Shown here: piece by piece, positions 46,360 through 56,270 of the stretch
How the letters are laid out: every line of letters starts with the position of its first letter
How positions within the stretch are numbered: position 1 is the first letter of the stretch
Assembly: GCA_950295325.1 (NCBI GenBank)
Contig: OX485804.1
Span: forward strand, 62,650,533-62,714,532
Direction of reading: 5' to 3'
DNA from: Polytrichum commune
Lineage: Eukaryota > Streptophyta > Polytrichopsida > Polytrichales > Polytrichaceae
DNA length: 64,000 nt
Notes under the pieces: model-generated
What the model was told of the DNA's origin: nothing
What the model saw: the letters and a program-made list of their open reading frames with translations, nothing else
Databases searched by the model: none
Made by a program: the position numbers and the translations under genes

Positions 46360-47617
46360 AGATATCCACATTAGCCAGCTGAGATGGTTCGCCTTCTTTC
46401 TCATACCTACAGACATGACCCAAGTTAGACATGAACGTGTAGTCACTAGTTCTGGCTATTGGCAGAAGATTGTAGACAAAAAGGCCATTTGACCTGCAGG
46501 TTTTAAAAGTGAGATTTGCTTTATCATATACAAAAAACAGACACCCTAAACTGAATGAACAGACTTATGTTGGACTCTATAAAATCCACAATAAGGATCC
46601 AAGGGTATTTGATGAACATTACTACTCACTGATTAGCAAAGTATGGTAGAACATAAAGCATTACCTACAAGCATGACAAACACAACGACAGGTTTACAGA
46701 AAGAACCTCGCATACCCAAACTGGGCAGCGTAGTGGAAAGTGAAACTGTAATTACCTGAGGGAAAGGCGGTCTAGGTAAGTCTCTCGGTTGATGGGTAAC
46801 CACTTTGGAAACTGATATAGGATCCAGGATACAGCAAACCAGATCTCACAGATGACAGATGTTAACCACAACCCATACGCCTCATTGACTGGGTTCAATA
46901 TGCGGTATCGGAAGAAGAAGCCTATTACTACAAGACGGATGACAATAATCATCATGTATGGATGAATCCTACTTGACGGAAACGGAACTCTCCTTGACTG
47001 TGGTTGCCTTGATTCATCCATTCTGTTGCAATCAAAAGCAAGGTCACAAATTTGATTTTAGTCGCAGTTCACAACCATTACAATCCACCAAAGTTAGCTC
47101 AAGAAATCCTCTAAGATTACTCCTGATTGAACATCACTTGAAGGTAAGTTCAGCAAGCTCCAGGTTTCAAAACAGAAAGATCCTACTTGAAGAATTAAAT
47201 CTATTAGACTAGTCTACATGTGTTTATAGTCATATGAAGCTGAGAAGCACGGCTGATATTATCCAACATAGGAAGTCTATGCCGGTGCAAAATATTGGTT
47301 GTTAACTGGTAACAAACCAGCAGATCGTACACACTCTTCCATCTATGGAGGTAGTATGCACATTAGATGGAATTTTTTCTGCTGATATGTGTAAACACAG
47401 TACAGGCATGATCTATACAAAGCAGTGCAATCTCTTAGCAGACGATAGAATTCACCTGGGATGCTACTATCAAGGTAAGGGATCGGATGAACCCTCTTTC
47501 CGCCCCCTGCAATCTGTGGAAGGACAAGAGCATGGTGCTCAGGTGAAGTTGCATTGGATTCACTTGTTCCAGAGACTTGCATTGAGGACATTGTCGCACT
47601 CATGAGGACAAGGCACT
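46360..47617 (-). pseudogene. Captured cellulose synthase (CesA) fragment with introns
   Basis: Three exon pieces read in order. 47617-47456 contains GGGKRVHPIPYLDSS, the variable region after the zinc finger. 47022-46756 contains [20 protein letters not shown], the first transmembrane segment [40 protein letters not shown] and [19 protein letters not shown]. 46406-46361 contains YEKEGEPSQLANVDI, where true CesA continues into FVSTVDP but this one meets TAG and unrelated DNA. Splice sites are kept (donors GTAATTAC and GTGAATTC). The exon encoding the VAWKERMEGWK-type segment, normally between the first two, is absent, as are the catalytic domain and the rest. Whole CesA proteins are about 1000-1100 residues; only about 160 are represented. 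It therefore cannot make cellulose synthase. Confidence 0.9.
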
Positions 47618-48110
47618 CTGAAATTGGCAAACTGGTTTAATTACCACTACTCAGACTGGACCTGGTTCAGACATTTCTATCAGTGATGTGTGTAAGTGTT
47701 CAATTAGTGTTCAATGCCTGGGATCAGAATAAGCACACGTGATTTCGAAACAGTTACAGACCTCCAGGTGAAGTAACCCAAAAGCTGGGAGTTGGTAAAT
47801 TTATGAACATATATTTGCATGAACTCATTTAACAATACTCCACAAGCAAACTTAGACTTGGTAAACTTCAAATGTGGAGGAATTGTATCAGATCACTAAT
47901 TGCATACAGGTGGATGCACCTGCGCCCGCGAATTGTTTTGCTTAGAGACCGACCAAGGTATCTGAATAGCACTCCCAAGAAAGTGTGACCCCCCTATCGA
48001 TCACCTGCAAAATACTCACACAAATTGGCACTAAGAAGCTGGTAAATCCTTGCACAACTTTCTCTGCAATTATCCCCAATTAAATCGTCCTTAAATCCCA
48101 AGTAAATGGT
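47618..48110. other. piggyBac interior, no gene recognised
   Basis: This may be intron sequence captured with the CesA fragment. The zinc-finger exon of CesA was looked for and not found. Confidence 0.45.
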
Positions 48111-48125
48111 CTGCTAGTATCACAT

Positions 48126-48920
48126 TCAGACGACCCGGTCTCGTCCAGGATGACCTTCACATCCACGCCGGTCTCTCTCGAGAAATGGGCAGACGTGGCC
48201 TACACGCAATTTGCCTGCACAGATTTTACAGTCCCAAAAAGTCAGTGATAGGGAGTTGTTCAGATAGCAGGAACAATTCATGCAACCTAAGAAAGGGCTT
48301 TCACAAAGGCTCTGCCTCGAGGTTGGCACTGGGACGGCGAATAGCATAAAGCCATCGTCACTCCGTTTGTGAACATAATAGATGAAACTCCAAAAACAGA
48401 GCACAAGATGCAGCATTTACAATGTTGAGCATTTACAAGCAGAGACGACGGCCTATGACATGGTCGCGACAGAGGACGGGCTGTGATATGGAGTTACAAA
48501 AAATTCTGACAGTGGAAGCTCGAACTGCAGGAAAAAAAATGCCAGTGTTCCTATACTGCATGTGACCAAGGCCAAAATGTTTCCTAAGGGAGTCCTGAAA
48601 CGCATCGACCTCCACAAAAAAATTCGGCAACTGATGTTGAGGACCACAGGTGCCTGTACATCTACGAAAAGGCTGGTAGTGAACGGGTCTACTTCTGAGA
48701 CCAACTGTCATGTGTAATTTCAGTTCATCAAAAACCCCGTCCAGGTTGAGGATACTCAAAACGATCGCCGGCGGAATCGCGGTGGAGAAGATTGCCCGCA
48801 CTGGCTCTTCGCGGAGTCCACGCCAACGCCGAGATCCAAATCTGCTTCCGCCCACATCCGCTGCAAAGCTCCTTCCTGTTACAACATTCTTCCAGCATGT
48901 TAGATGCGACACTTGCATCG
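48126..48920 (-). pseudogene. Possible second, broken B3-like fragment
   Basis: Around 48620-48560 (minus) the frame reads NFFVEVDAFQDSLRKHF. After an AG acceptor near 48205 comes ATSAHFSRETGVDVKVIL then DETG. Together they resemble the first strands of a B3 domain (FFxVxV...SLRxP...FSRETG...VxLxDxxG). No clean splice joins them, and the following domain half is missing. Long open frames at 49014-48433 may be only by-products of GC richness. Treat as tentative. Confidence 0.3.
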
Positions 48921-50065
48921 AAATATAACTATAACCTCTCGTGTTGTGCCTGGTAACATGATTCCGGGCACATCCACTTGTTTCCGCAGGAGGTGCAAAA
49001 CCACTTTTGCACACGGCCGCAGATCACACATCCTCGCTTTAATTTGGACCGCCGTAGTGTGTGGACAGGGTGATGGCGTCGAGTTCTGCGTGCAAGAGGG
49101 ACTTGCTGTCTTTGGCGGGCCTGTATTGCTTCTGTAGCAAGGTACTTGCCGACGGCGATCTTGAATGCCAGGTGTGAGGTGACGGGCAATCCGAGGTCCT
49201 CCATTTGCTTCACCCAAGTGACATAGGCGTTCACCATCGTCTGGTCCACAATGAGGTGAAAAATTTTCACCCACCACTTGTGGCACCGAAGCTGTGACGA
49301 ATAGTTGCCACGGAGCTGGTCCGTCACGTCAACTCCGCGCATGTACTCGACGTACTGCCGGTGCATGGGAGACGATGGCACCACCAATTGGCCTTGAAGG
49401 CCGGGTATTCGTCGGAGCACCTTACTGTTCGGCTCCCAAGGTGCAGCCGCAGTGCTCAGCAATGTCACCAACTTCTTGTCTTGCCAAGAAACAACGCCCA
49501 TTTGTCGATGGACGTGATTCCAGATAATCATGGATCCCCTCACGGCGGTGTCCGGGTCCCGATAGAGTCCACCGGGCAGATTTTTGCTTGTGCGGCGCAC
49601 GGTGCCCGTGGCCCATATCCCCTTGCACATGAGCTCATGGAAGAGGTTCACGCTTGCAAAAAAATTATCGATAACCAAACAGTGGCCCCGGTTTTCAAGA
49701 CCCTTCACCATCCGTTCGACCACGTGGTATCCCAACCCGTGAGGCCCCGCCCCTGTTCCTTCACCAAAATACACCTCCATTTGCCAAACAAACCTGCTCT
49801 TCGAGCTCGCCAACAACCAAACCTTAATCCCAAACCTTACAGGCTTGTCCGGCATGAATTGCCTAATGAAACAGTAACGCCCTTTGTAGGGGATGACACA
49901 CTCATCCACAGTTATCTCCCTCTCCAAATTATAAATATCCTTGGAAACGTTTACAAACATTTCTACAAGCCATCTTGTCTTGGCAATCCGATCAAACAAT
50001 GGGTCAGACACATCCCTCACTATACTGTTGTTATCCACTAGATGCAAACAACGCATGATCTGCTC

Positions 50066-50068
50066 CTA
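50066..50068 (-). other. In-frame TAG interrupting the piggyBac transposase
   Basis: The frame before and after is the same and both sides match the family without a gap (IMSLER, stop, EQIMRCLH). Family members usually have an aromatic residue here, so a TGG-to-TAG change is a simple explanation. Because the stop precedes all catalytic residues, the product would be only the N-terminal part unless it is read through. Confidence 0.9.
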
Positions 50069-51748
50069 CCTCTCTAGCGACATGATGGACGAGATGAGCG
50101 GACAATACAGGAAGGGTTGGCTACGCATCCAATACTGCCTCACGCTTGGGAGACGTTTGCACCCCATGAGGATACAAATTCCCAACCAACCCCGAATGTC
50201 GCATCGATTCACATCCTTCCACGTCCGTCCACCCTTTGTGTGTGGCAACTCATTCTCCACAGGAGGCAGAACGGCCCTCGCATACCTGTTGGTCTCAAGT
50301 ACAATTCGATCCACACAGGCATCAGTCCAGTACAAATCAAAAACCGTATGTGGCTGAGGAATTCCTTCTGGTCTAGGGGACTTCAAACCTGGCGCAGGGC
50401 CCGTGAAGTTGTCACGGGTTCTAACAAAATCCACGCTGGCAGAGTTCCAGGATTCCTTCCTGTAGTATTCAGCAAGTTCATCACTCTCCATGTGGACTGG
50501 CGTGAACGAATCCGGTGTCATGCACCACTGCTCTAAACCAGGCGCCATGTGCTCACTTTCATCTAAGTTATCAACATCGAAGTCCGAATCCGAGCTCTCC
50601 AAGGTATCACAGAACTCGGGGAGCCACTCCTCGCCACTAGAGTCCGCCGACATCATTAGCATTTCCGCATTACCGCCGGAGTGTATAGAAGTGTTAGAGC
50701 ATTGCATGTATTCTGGCAGCCCAATACTTACCTTCGGAAAAGTGTCCCTGGCTGTCGAGTCCTGCGTACCGTCGACCCCCTCAGTATCGGAGGGGGCATC
50801 GTAATCTGCAATGGGGAACTCATGTGGAACACCGGGTGTCACCTGCGCATCAAGGTTTTCAGCCACCTGCTCCGTTAGACCAGGGTCGTTGCCACTCCCC
50901 ACTCCGCTTGCAGATCCCCCTAAAAGCTCCGTGGCACTCACTCCCGCGACTGCACCAGCATAAACACCAGCCGAGTCAGGTGCAGGGCTGAAGCAGTGCT
51001 GCCTCTTCCACCAGCCGTAGCCATGTCCCCCCTCACTACCGTAGGCGCGAGCGTGCGGCCCATCTGCAACTCTTACGCTCTCCTCGTTTAGGTGGCACTC
51101 CATGTCGTATCCCCCTAGGTCGCACAACACCATCCGCTTCCCAGTCGCGGCATGCACACCCTCCCCGATGACATCCCCTTGCGTCCAAGATGGTGTGTCG
51201 CCAGTGTGGAACGAAAGCTCGGATAGAAACCTATTTGGGACTAGAACAACCCACCCTGCCCGCCTGCAACTCCACTGCACATACGTCCCTTGGAAACGGT
51301 CCGGCATAACACCGACCTCGAGAAGCACCGGCCTCTCCAAGGATCCGCCTGGGTGTGTAGCTCCAAAGCCCGTGTGCTTCGAAATAGGGGCTGCTGACCT
51401 CCAAGCGTCGTCGCGGAACACAGACTCCCAAAGGTCGATATTTACGGTATCCATGTTGCCAACGGAATGTTGCCCTTCAGGCGCCACAAAGTCTTCAAGG
51501 CCCTCGTACCCACCATAACTCGCCAACACCTCGTAGATCGCGTCGTCGTTCAGCACTTGCTGCTCATACATCGCCACTGTCCTTGCCAAAGCTCGCGTTC
51601 GAACACCGTCGGTGAGGTTAGGCTGGGGTGTTGGCGGCAACCATGCACGCGGCCTCCTCGGCTTGGAGCGCAACAGCTTCCCTTTCTCCTCCTTTGTGCA
51701 TCTTCCACTTGGAGCCCGCTGTCCACCTGTGCAGCGACGCAAGTGTCA

Positions 51749-52726
51749 GGAATCTCGAAATATATAGGCACACCTGCACATCCAACGCGACTAAACCAGC
51801 AACAACCACATTTTGCATGTCGTCAGCCAAGTTCCCCCAAGTGCACCCTTATTGGTAGAATTTACATGCAAGGTAGACAAATCAGGAGCGGTATGTGCTG
51901 TGAAGACACCATCGGGGAGATGCTACAATTCTGCTGAGACTAGTTGCGGCACTATTGACGTAAGATGGGACATTCCAGTTAGTGTTGTTTGGTGAAACTT
52001 GGACACGTTGCAATATACCCAACGATGCCCAGCCATGTCAGTGACGTGTTGAGCACATTCATAAGAGTTTTCAGCAAGCAGAAAAACGATAAATGCGCAA
52101 CACATCATTCTCCTAGTATTTGTCATCCTGCATCTTTCTCGCATTAGAGCAGTTGAAGCCTGCAAAATGGAGGGTTTGACTGTTGTATCTGTGGCATATC
52201 CGGCACTTTTTAGACTGAGAACCTGTTTCACCCTTCAAGTCTTATTGGGTTTGTGACTTGTTCAATAGGCAATATGTCTCATCTATACCCAGTGGTACTA
52301 AATATCCTTGGGACATCATTGTTCAGTTGGGAGGTCAGGTGAATTTTCGCCAACGATCCTTATACTGTCTCAATGCTCTGAAGCGTGCAATAAAATAATA
52401 AACAGAGTGCATGCTGCCTATGCTGTTGTAAACTCAATCAAACTTCCAACCACACTTCATATGTTGGCGTCACAATTATGTGCTGAACTGTGTCCCCGGG
52501 TGAAGAGTTATATATAAAGAAGTTGGTCTCTGCAAATTGGTCTATGTTATGTTTATACTAAACTGGGAAATGGGTTGTAGACATTGAGCAAGCTGTAGAC
52601 AACACGACATTGAAGAAGCTAAGTGCCCGATTGATTGTACGGCAATACATGGGAGGATTCATACTCCATCCGAGCAGCTCAGATCAAAGATTCTGAGAAG
52701 CTGCATATTGCGGAGATTATCTACAC
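51749..52726. other. Large intron 5 of the piggyBac transposase gene
   Basis: It runs between the exon 5 donor (GTGTAGATAA after 52727) and the acceptor GTCGCTGCACAG before 51726; the intron itself is 52726-51727. No separate gene is recognised in it. The AT-richer part (51900-52650) may be inserted DNA. Confidence 0.5.
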
Positions 52727-53498
52727 ATGTCTCACCACGTTGGCGTGCAGGTGTCGAATCAGGGGGGGGAGGTCCGGATTCGTTTCCCACACCGCTCTCC
52801 GGCATGGGAGTCTGCAGCATGGGCGACAGATCCTGCAAACCGCAATCCGATGTGGTCACCTTCTTCGACCTCGATGACCTTCGAGGTTTCGGCGTAGTCT
52901 CCCCCAACTCTGCGAACGCCTCCTGATGTTGTTCCTTCATCGGGCGCTTCAAGCTTGGTTTGGCAGTCGTCCAGGGTGGCTGCGTGCACTGGGCAACATC
53001 GACTGCCTCTGCTGCGCCCCCTTCGTGAACCTGGAGCAACGGACCCACAACCACCTGCAGAGGCTCCGAACAGGACAACGGAACAACGCTCAAAATTTTT
53101 AGTGTCAGGCACGACTTAATCATGCAACAACAACTATCAGGAGGCACACAACTACTCGGTGTAAGCAAAAAACCAATTACCTTCTTCGCCCTGGCCTTCC
53201 GAGTAGGCTTTGATTTCGTGATTGGCTCGACATTCTCCTTCCCACTGTCCTGACCTATCCCGCACGTATCCTACAAGGTGTTCCACGACAACAAACAGTT
53301 ATTACGAATTATGTGGATCACACCTATTTCTCTGACATCACAACACGCATATGATTGTGTGCAATCAATGTACAGGGGAACAGTGGTTTAGGAATTTGCA
53401 ACCACTACCTTGGTCTGCAGAGGCACTCGCGGGTTCAGTGGTGGCCCTCTGCTCTCGTCCGCCGTGAGAGGAAGGCATACTTCCGCCTGCCATTTCTC

Positions 53499-55174
53499 CT
53501 GGCACGCAATTACATGACGGGAAAGAGTCAGTTGCCCACCTCCGCGCATATCTCAAACACCCAAAAACAGAGTAAGTCAGATAATCAACGGAGATTGACG
53601 AAATGTACCAAAGACGAGCAGTAATCCCTTTCAAAACACTTGTCTCCAGGTTTGGGTCAGTTCCCGTGCAGGCCGTGCACAGTGATGACCGGTTACACAT
53701 ACACAACGAGGATATATAGAGTATGTAACAACATGGCGGTCGTGATTACGTGTATGCAGGAGCTACGAGAATTTTTCCTACTGCATTGGATAAATGACAA
53801 GTTGGGGAGATTTCGGTTGCACATGTGGTCCAATAGCATAATCAGAGAGCTGGTCAGATGTGTGTGCGATTCAGCAACTCTGAGAGTGCCGGAATTGAGG
53901 TTAGTCGGCATAATCCACGTCCAAGTACTACGACCAGCAATTACAGGTTCCACCCTCTAAACCTCAAAGCGACTCATATAGATTATGAGTTGCTCGGTAC
54001 TGATGTGTCTTAACATCGAATGCCGGAAAGGAGATGTGGCAAAAGAGGATTTGCAACCACATGCACCAGCTATACAAAATCTCTCCTCAGAAGATCATCT
54101 CTGCAGATATTTGGCATCCATCAGGCATACGTGGTGGCAGCCATAGCTTACACAAACGAATATGACGTGAAGAATATCGGATCAATGAACCCATATGGCA
54201 TAGAGAGTGACCCCGAACTGATGGGTGGCAACATTCTATAGATGTCACGGCCACTTCGAAGGCGGGTCGAGGATGCGAAGAAAAGTCTTCAAATAGTCGT
54301 TAATTTGCACAAGCGAGAAGTATTGCAGATATATCAAAAGCAGCACAACACACAGATGATTGTCTACATATGGTTGTACTTACCACAAGGCAGCAACAAC
54401 GTGCAGGGCAAGTGCAGGTGGACATCATAGACATTACCTTGGTCTGCAGTGGCACTCCTTGATTCACTGGTTTCATCAAAGTCTGAGCAAACACCATAAA
54501 CTCAGAGCACAAATAGGTGTTGGACTCCAAATTCCGCACGCTACCAATATGGCCCAACTGTACTTACGAATTCACCGGGCAATAACATCACCCCCATACC
54601 CGCCGAAAGAGATGATGCAGGGGATATCAGGTTTCAACAAATAGGTTTCAACAAGTTCTCACTAAGAACCTTTAACCGAGAGTGAAAATAGGTGCCGGAG
54701 TCCAACACTACCAAGATGACCCAACTATGATGCAATTCCGGAAAGAACAGTACTGGTGGCACCCTTCGCCGTCGAAGATGGTGCAGCTGACCCCCGAGCG
54801 AAACACAGGATTCAACATAGGATTCTCAAATCTCACTTAAAATCCATAAACCCACAGCGCGTATTGATGTGAGAACGATAATGACATCACCCTTACCCAC
54901 AGATTTACATGGTGAAGCACATGATCTCTTCCCACAGCGGAGAAGGAAGAAAGCACACCACATGCATACATCGAAATATAAACAGTAGCAGGAACTAAGA
55001 CAAGTTACAAAAACACACATGATGTTCTTGTCGATGTCGACCCGCCGATGTTGGTCCAGGGATCATAGCTTTTCCCGGCGATCACTTCAAAGACACCTCG
55101 CCCTCACCAACGTCACTCCCCCCACAGAAACCCAAGAGAAAATGGCCGCACTCGACACATGCTCGGGGACTTAC
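53499..55174. other. Introns 1-2 of the piggyBac transposase gene, with internal duplications
   Basis: A ~100-bp block (AAATAGGTG..GGA.TCCAA...CTACCAA.ATG.CCCAACT) occurs at about 54511 and 54690. The 3' halves of exons 2 and 3 (VPLQTK and donor) are also duplicates of each other. No independent gene is seen. Confidence 0.5.
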
Positions 55175-55264
55175 CTGCGTAGTGCTGATCGGGGTCAGCG
55201 GCGATCGATCCCGCATGTGTGTCGGCTGCGATCCTCCCCGAGCCATCCTCGCGAGGCGCTTCAT

Positions 55265-56250
55265 CCCTCCCTCCTTCAGTGAGAAAAACGTGTCCACGTA
55301 GAATGCCCGTCACAATGTCGGGGAACCTCCTGCGCTCGCACCAACCAAGAATTCGAGCCGCGTGCCTGTACCACAGATAGCGGCACCGTTCTTGGATCCC
55401 AAATGTGCCTCTGCGATTCCACCGGCTCGGGCGTGGCTGTGCCAGCAGTGTGCTCACATCAAGGAGCCCAACCGCCCGTGCTGCGCCTTCCTCCGAAACC
55501 CCCTGCCTTGTGAACCACAAACACAATTCAGACTCCAAAGAAATGCGGTTAGCGCTCTCCCAGGTGTTTCTCCTCTCCATGTATACTCGACGCACGCGGT
55601 GAAACGAACTTGGATGTGCAACCACGGATCAGCTGCAGAGTTTGAAAAGGGCAATAGGACAATCCGCCGCAACCAAAGCCTCTTGTTCACAATCCGGAAC
55701 TCCATTTCCCCCCTCTCACAAAACCCAGTACCACAGACGTGGTGGTCACGATCGCAATAGCCACACTACAACATCAAAATCGCTAGCCACACTATCACAT
55801 CAAAATCGCCGGCGCCATGACGTCCGGTCTGCACTCAACAAAACACCGAGATCTACAAGAACCCTAAACCTGGAGTGGAGAAGGTGGAAGGCGTTGCAAA
55901 AGCGGGGGAATGCCCTCGCGAATGGATGTGCCACACGAGCGTGTCCTCCCAACGACCACGACCGGAGGAGGCGGTCACCAACGGCCTCATGATAGTGCGC
56001 TGCGTCACCACGAGGACCGTCCCTGCTGGCCCGTATACGTCTATAGTATTCGACAAGAAAGCGTAGAATACACAAAAATGCTCACTTATGTCGACCCCGA
56101 CATCGCCACACGGCTCCGAAAATTCCAAGAAAAATCTTGTAGGTTGCCTCTGGGTATTGCCGACATCTCCGTAGTTTGGAGTCAGCTCTGAATCGGTGAA
56201 GACAGTTCACCTCCAGCCCTAATCGGTGCACCGTAGGCCATATTGGCTCA
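55265..56250. other. Right arm of the piggyBac element / transposase promoter region
   Basis: A minus frame (55625-55176) of about 150 codons (MERRNTW..., FGIQERCRYLWYRHAARIL) ends at the same strong donor as exon 1 (CAG|GTAAGT) but in another phase. It might be an alternative first exon, and it is not conserved with any family I know. Promoter elements cannot be placed with confidence. Confidence 0.35.
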
Positions 56251-56266
56251 CAACCTCTTTTAAGGG
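56251..56266 (-). repeat. piggyBac right terminal inverted repeat
   Basis: CAACCTCTTTTAAGGG is the exact reverse complement of 43817-43832, followed by TTAA at 56267-56270. Confidence 0.95.
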
Positions 56267-56270
56267 TTAA

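Larger units (their letters stand above)
48929..55264 (-). pseudogene. piggyBac transposase gene, six exons, one in-frame TAG
   Basis: Model: 55264-55175, 54482-54438, 53498-53409, 53270-53181, 53054-52727 and 51726-48929. Exons 1-4 are 90, 45, 90 and 90 nt, all phase 0, with GT-AG sites; exon 5 ends in phase 1 and joins correctly. The frame totals 1146 codons. TAG at 50068-50066 (codon 768) falls between SSIMSLER and EQIMRCLHLVDN. The DDE_Tnp_1_7 core starts near residue 660. Catalytic Asp822 (ITVDECVIPYKGR), Asp901 (LVIDNFFASV), Asp1014 and Asp1017 (RGVDVTDQLRGNYS) are all present. A cysteine-rich domain at 1114-1138 (CVICG...FCTSCG...MCPESC) ends the protein. The N-terminal ~660 residues are far longer than usual, with a Lys/Arg tract (SKPTRKARAKK), an acidic Ser/Asp/Glu region, and a ~100-residue segment (about 338-440) I do not recognise. 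The core family call is very firm; the first five exons are predictions. Confidence 0.8.
43817..56266. mobile_element. piggyBac-superfamily transposon, 12,450 bp, carrying plant genes
   Basis: Its ends are perfect 16-bp inverted repeats, CCCTTAAAAGAGGTTG at 43817-43832 and its complement at 56251-56266. TTAA is duplicated on both sides; CCC-ended termini and TTAA targets define piggyBac. The paralogous unit A has the same flanks joined by a single TTAA (25204-25207). The element is visibly GC-richer than its flanks. On the minus strand it carries, in order, a six-exon transposase gene (55264-48929), a possible B3 fragment, CesA exon fragments (47617-46360) and an intact B3-domain gene (45928-44790). 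Animal and fungal piggyBac elements are usually 2-4 kb, so this is large because of long introns and captured DNA. Precise ends and an empty site make the insertion certain; mobility now is doubtful because of a stop in the transposase. Confidence 0.95.

Noticed and set aside
43817..56266. Reading the CesA, B3 and transposase stretch as a gene-rich host region or as two nested elements
   Set aside because: Perfect terminal repeats, TTAA on both sides and the joined empty site at 25204 show a single inserted unit, and CesA exons are missing on both sides of the fragment.
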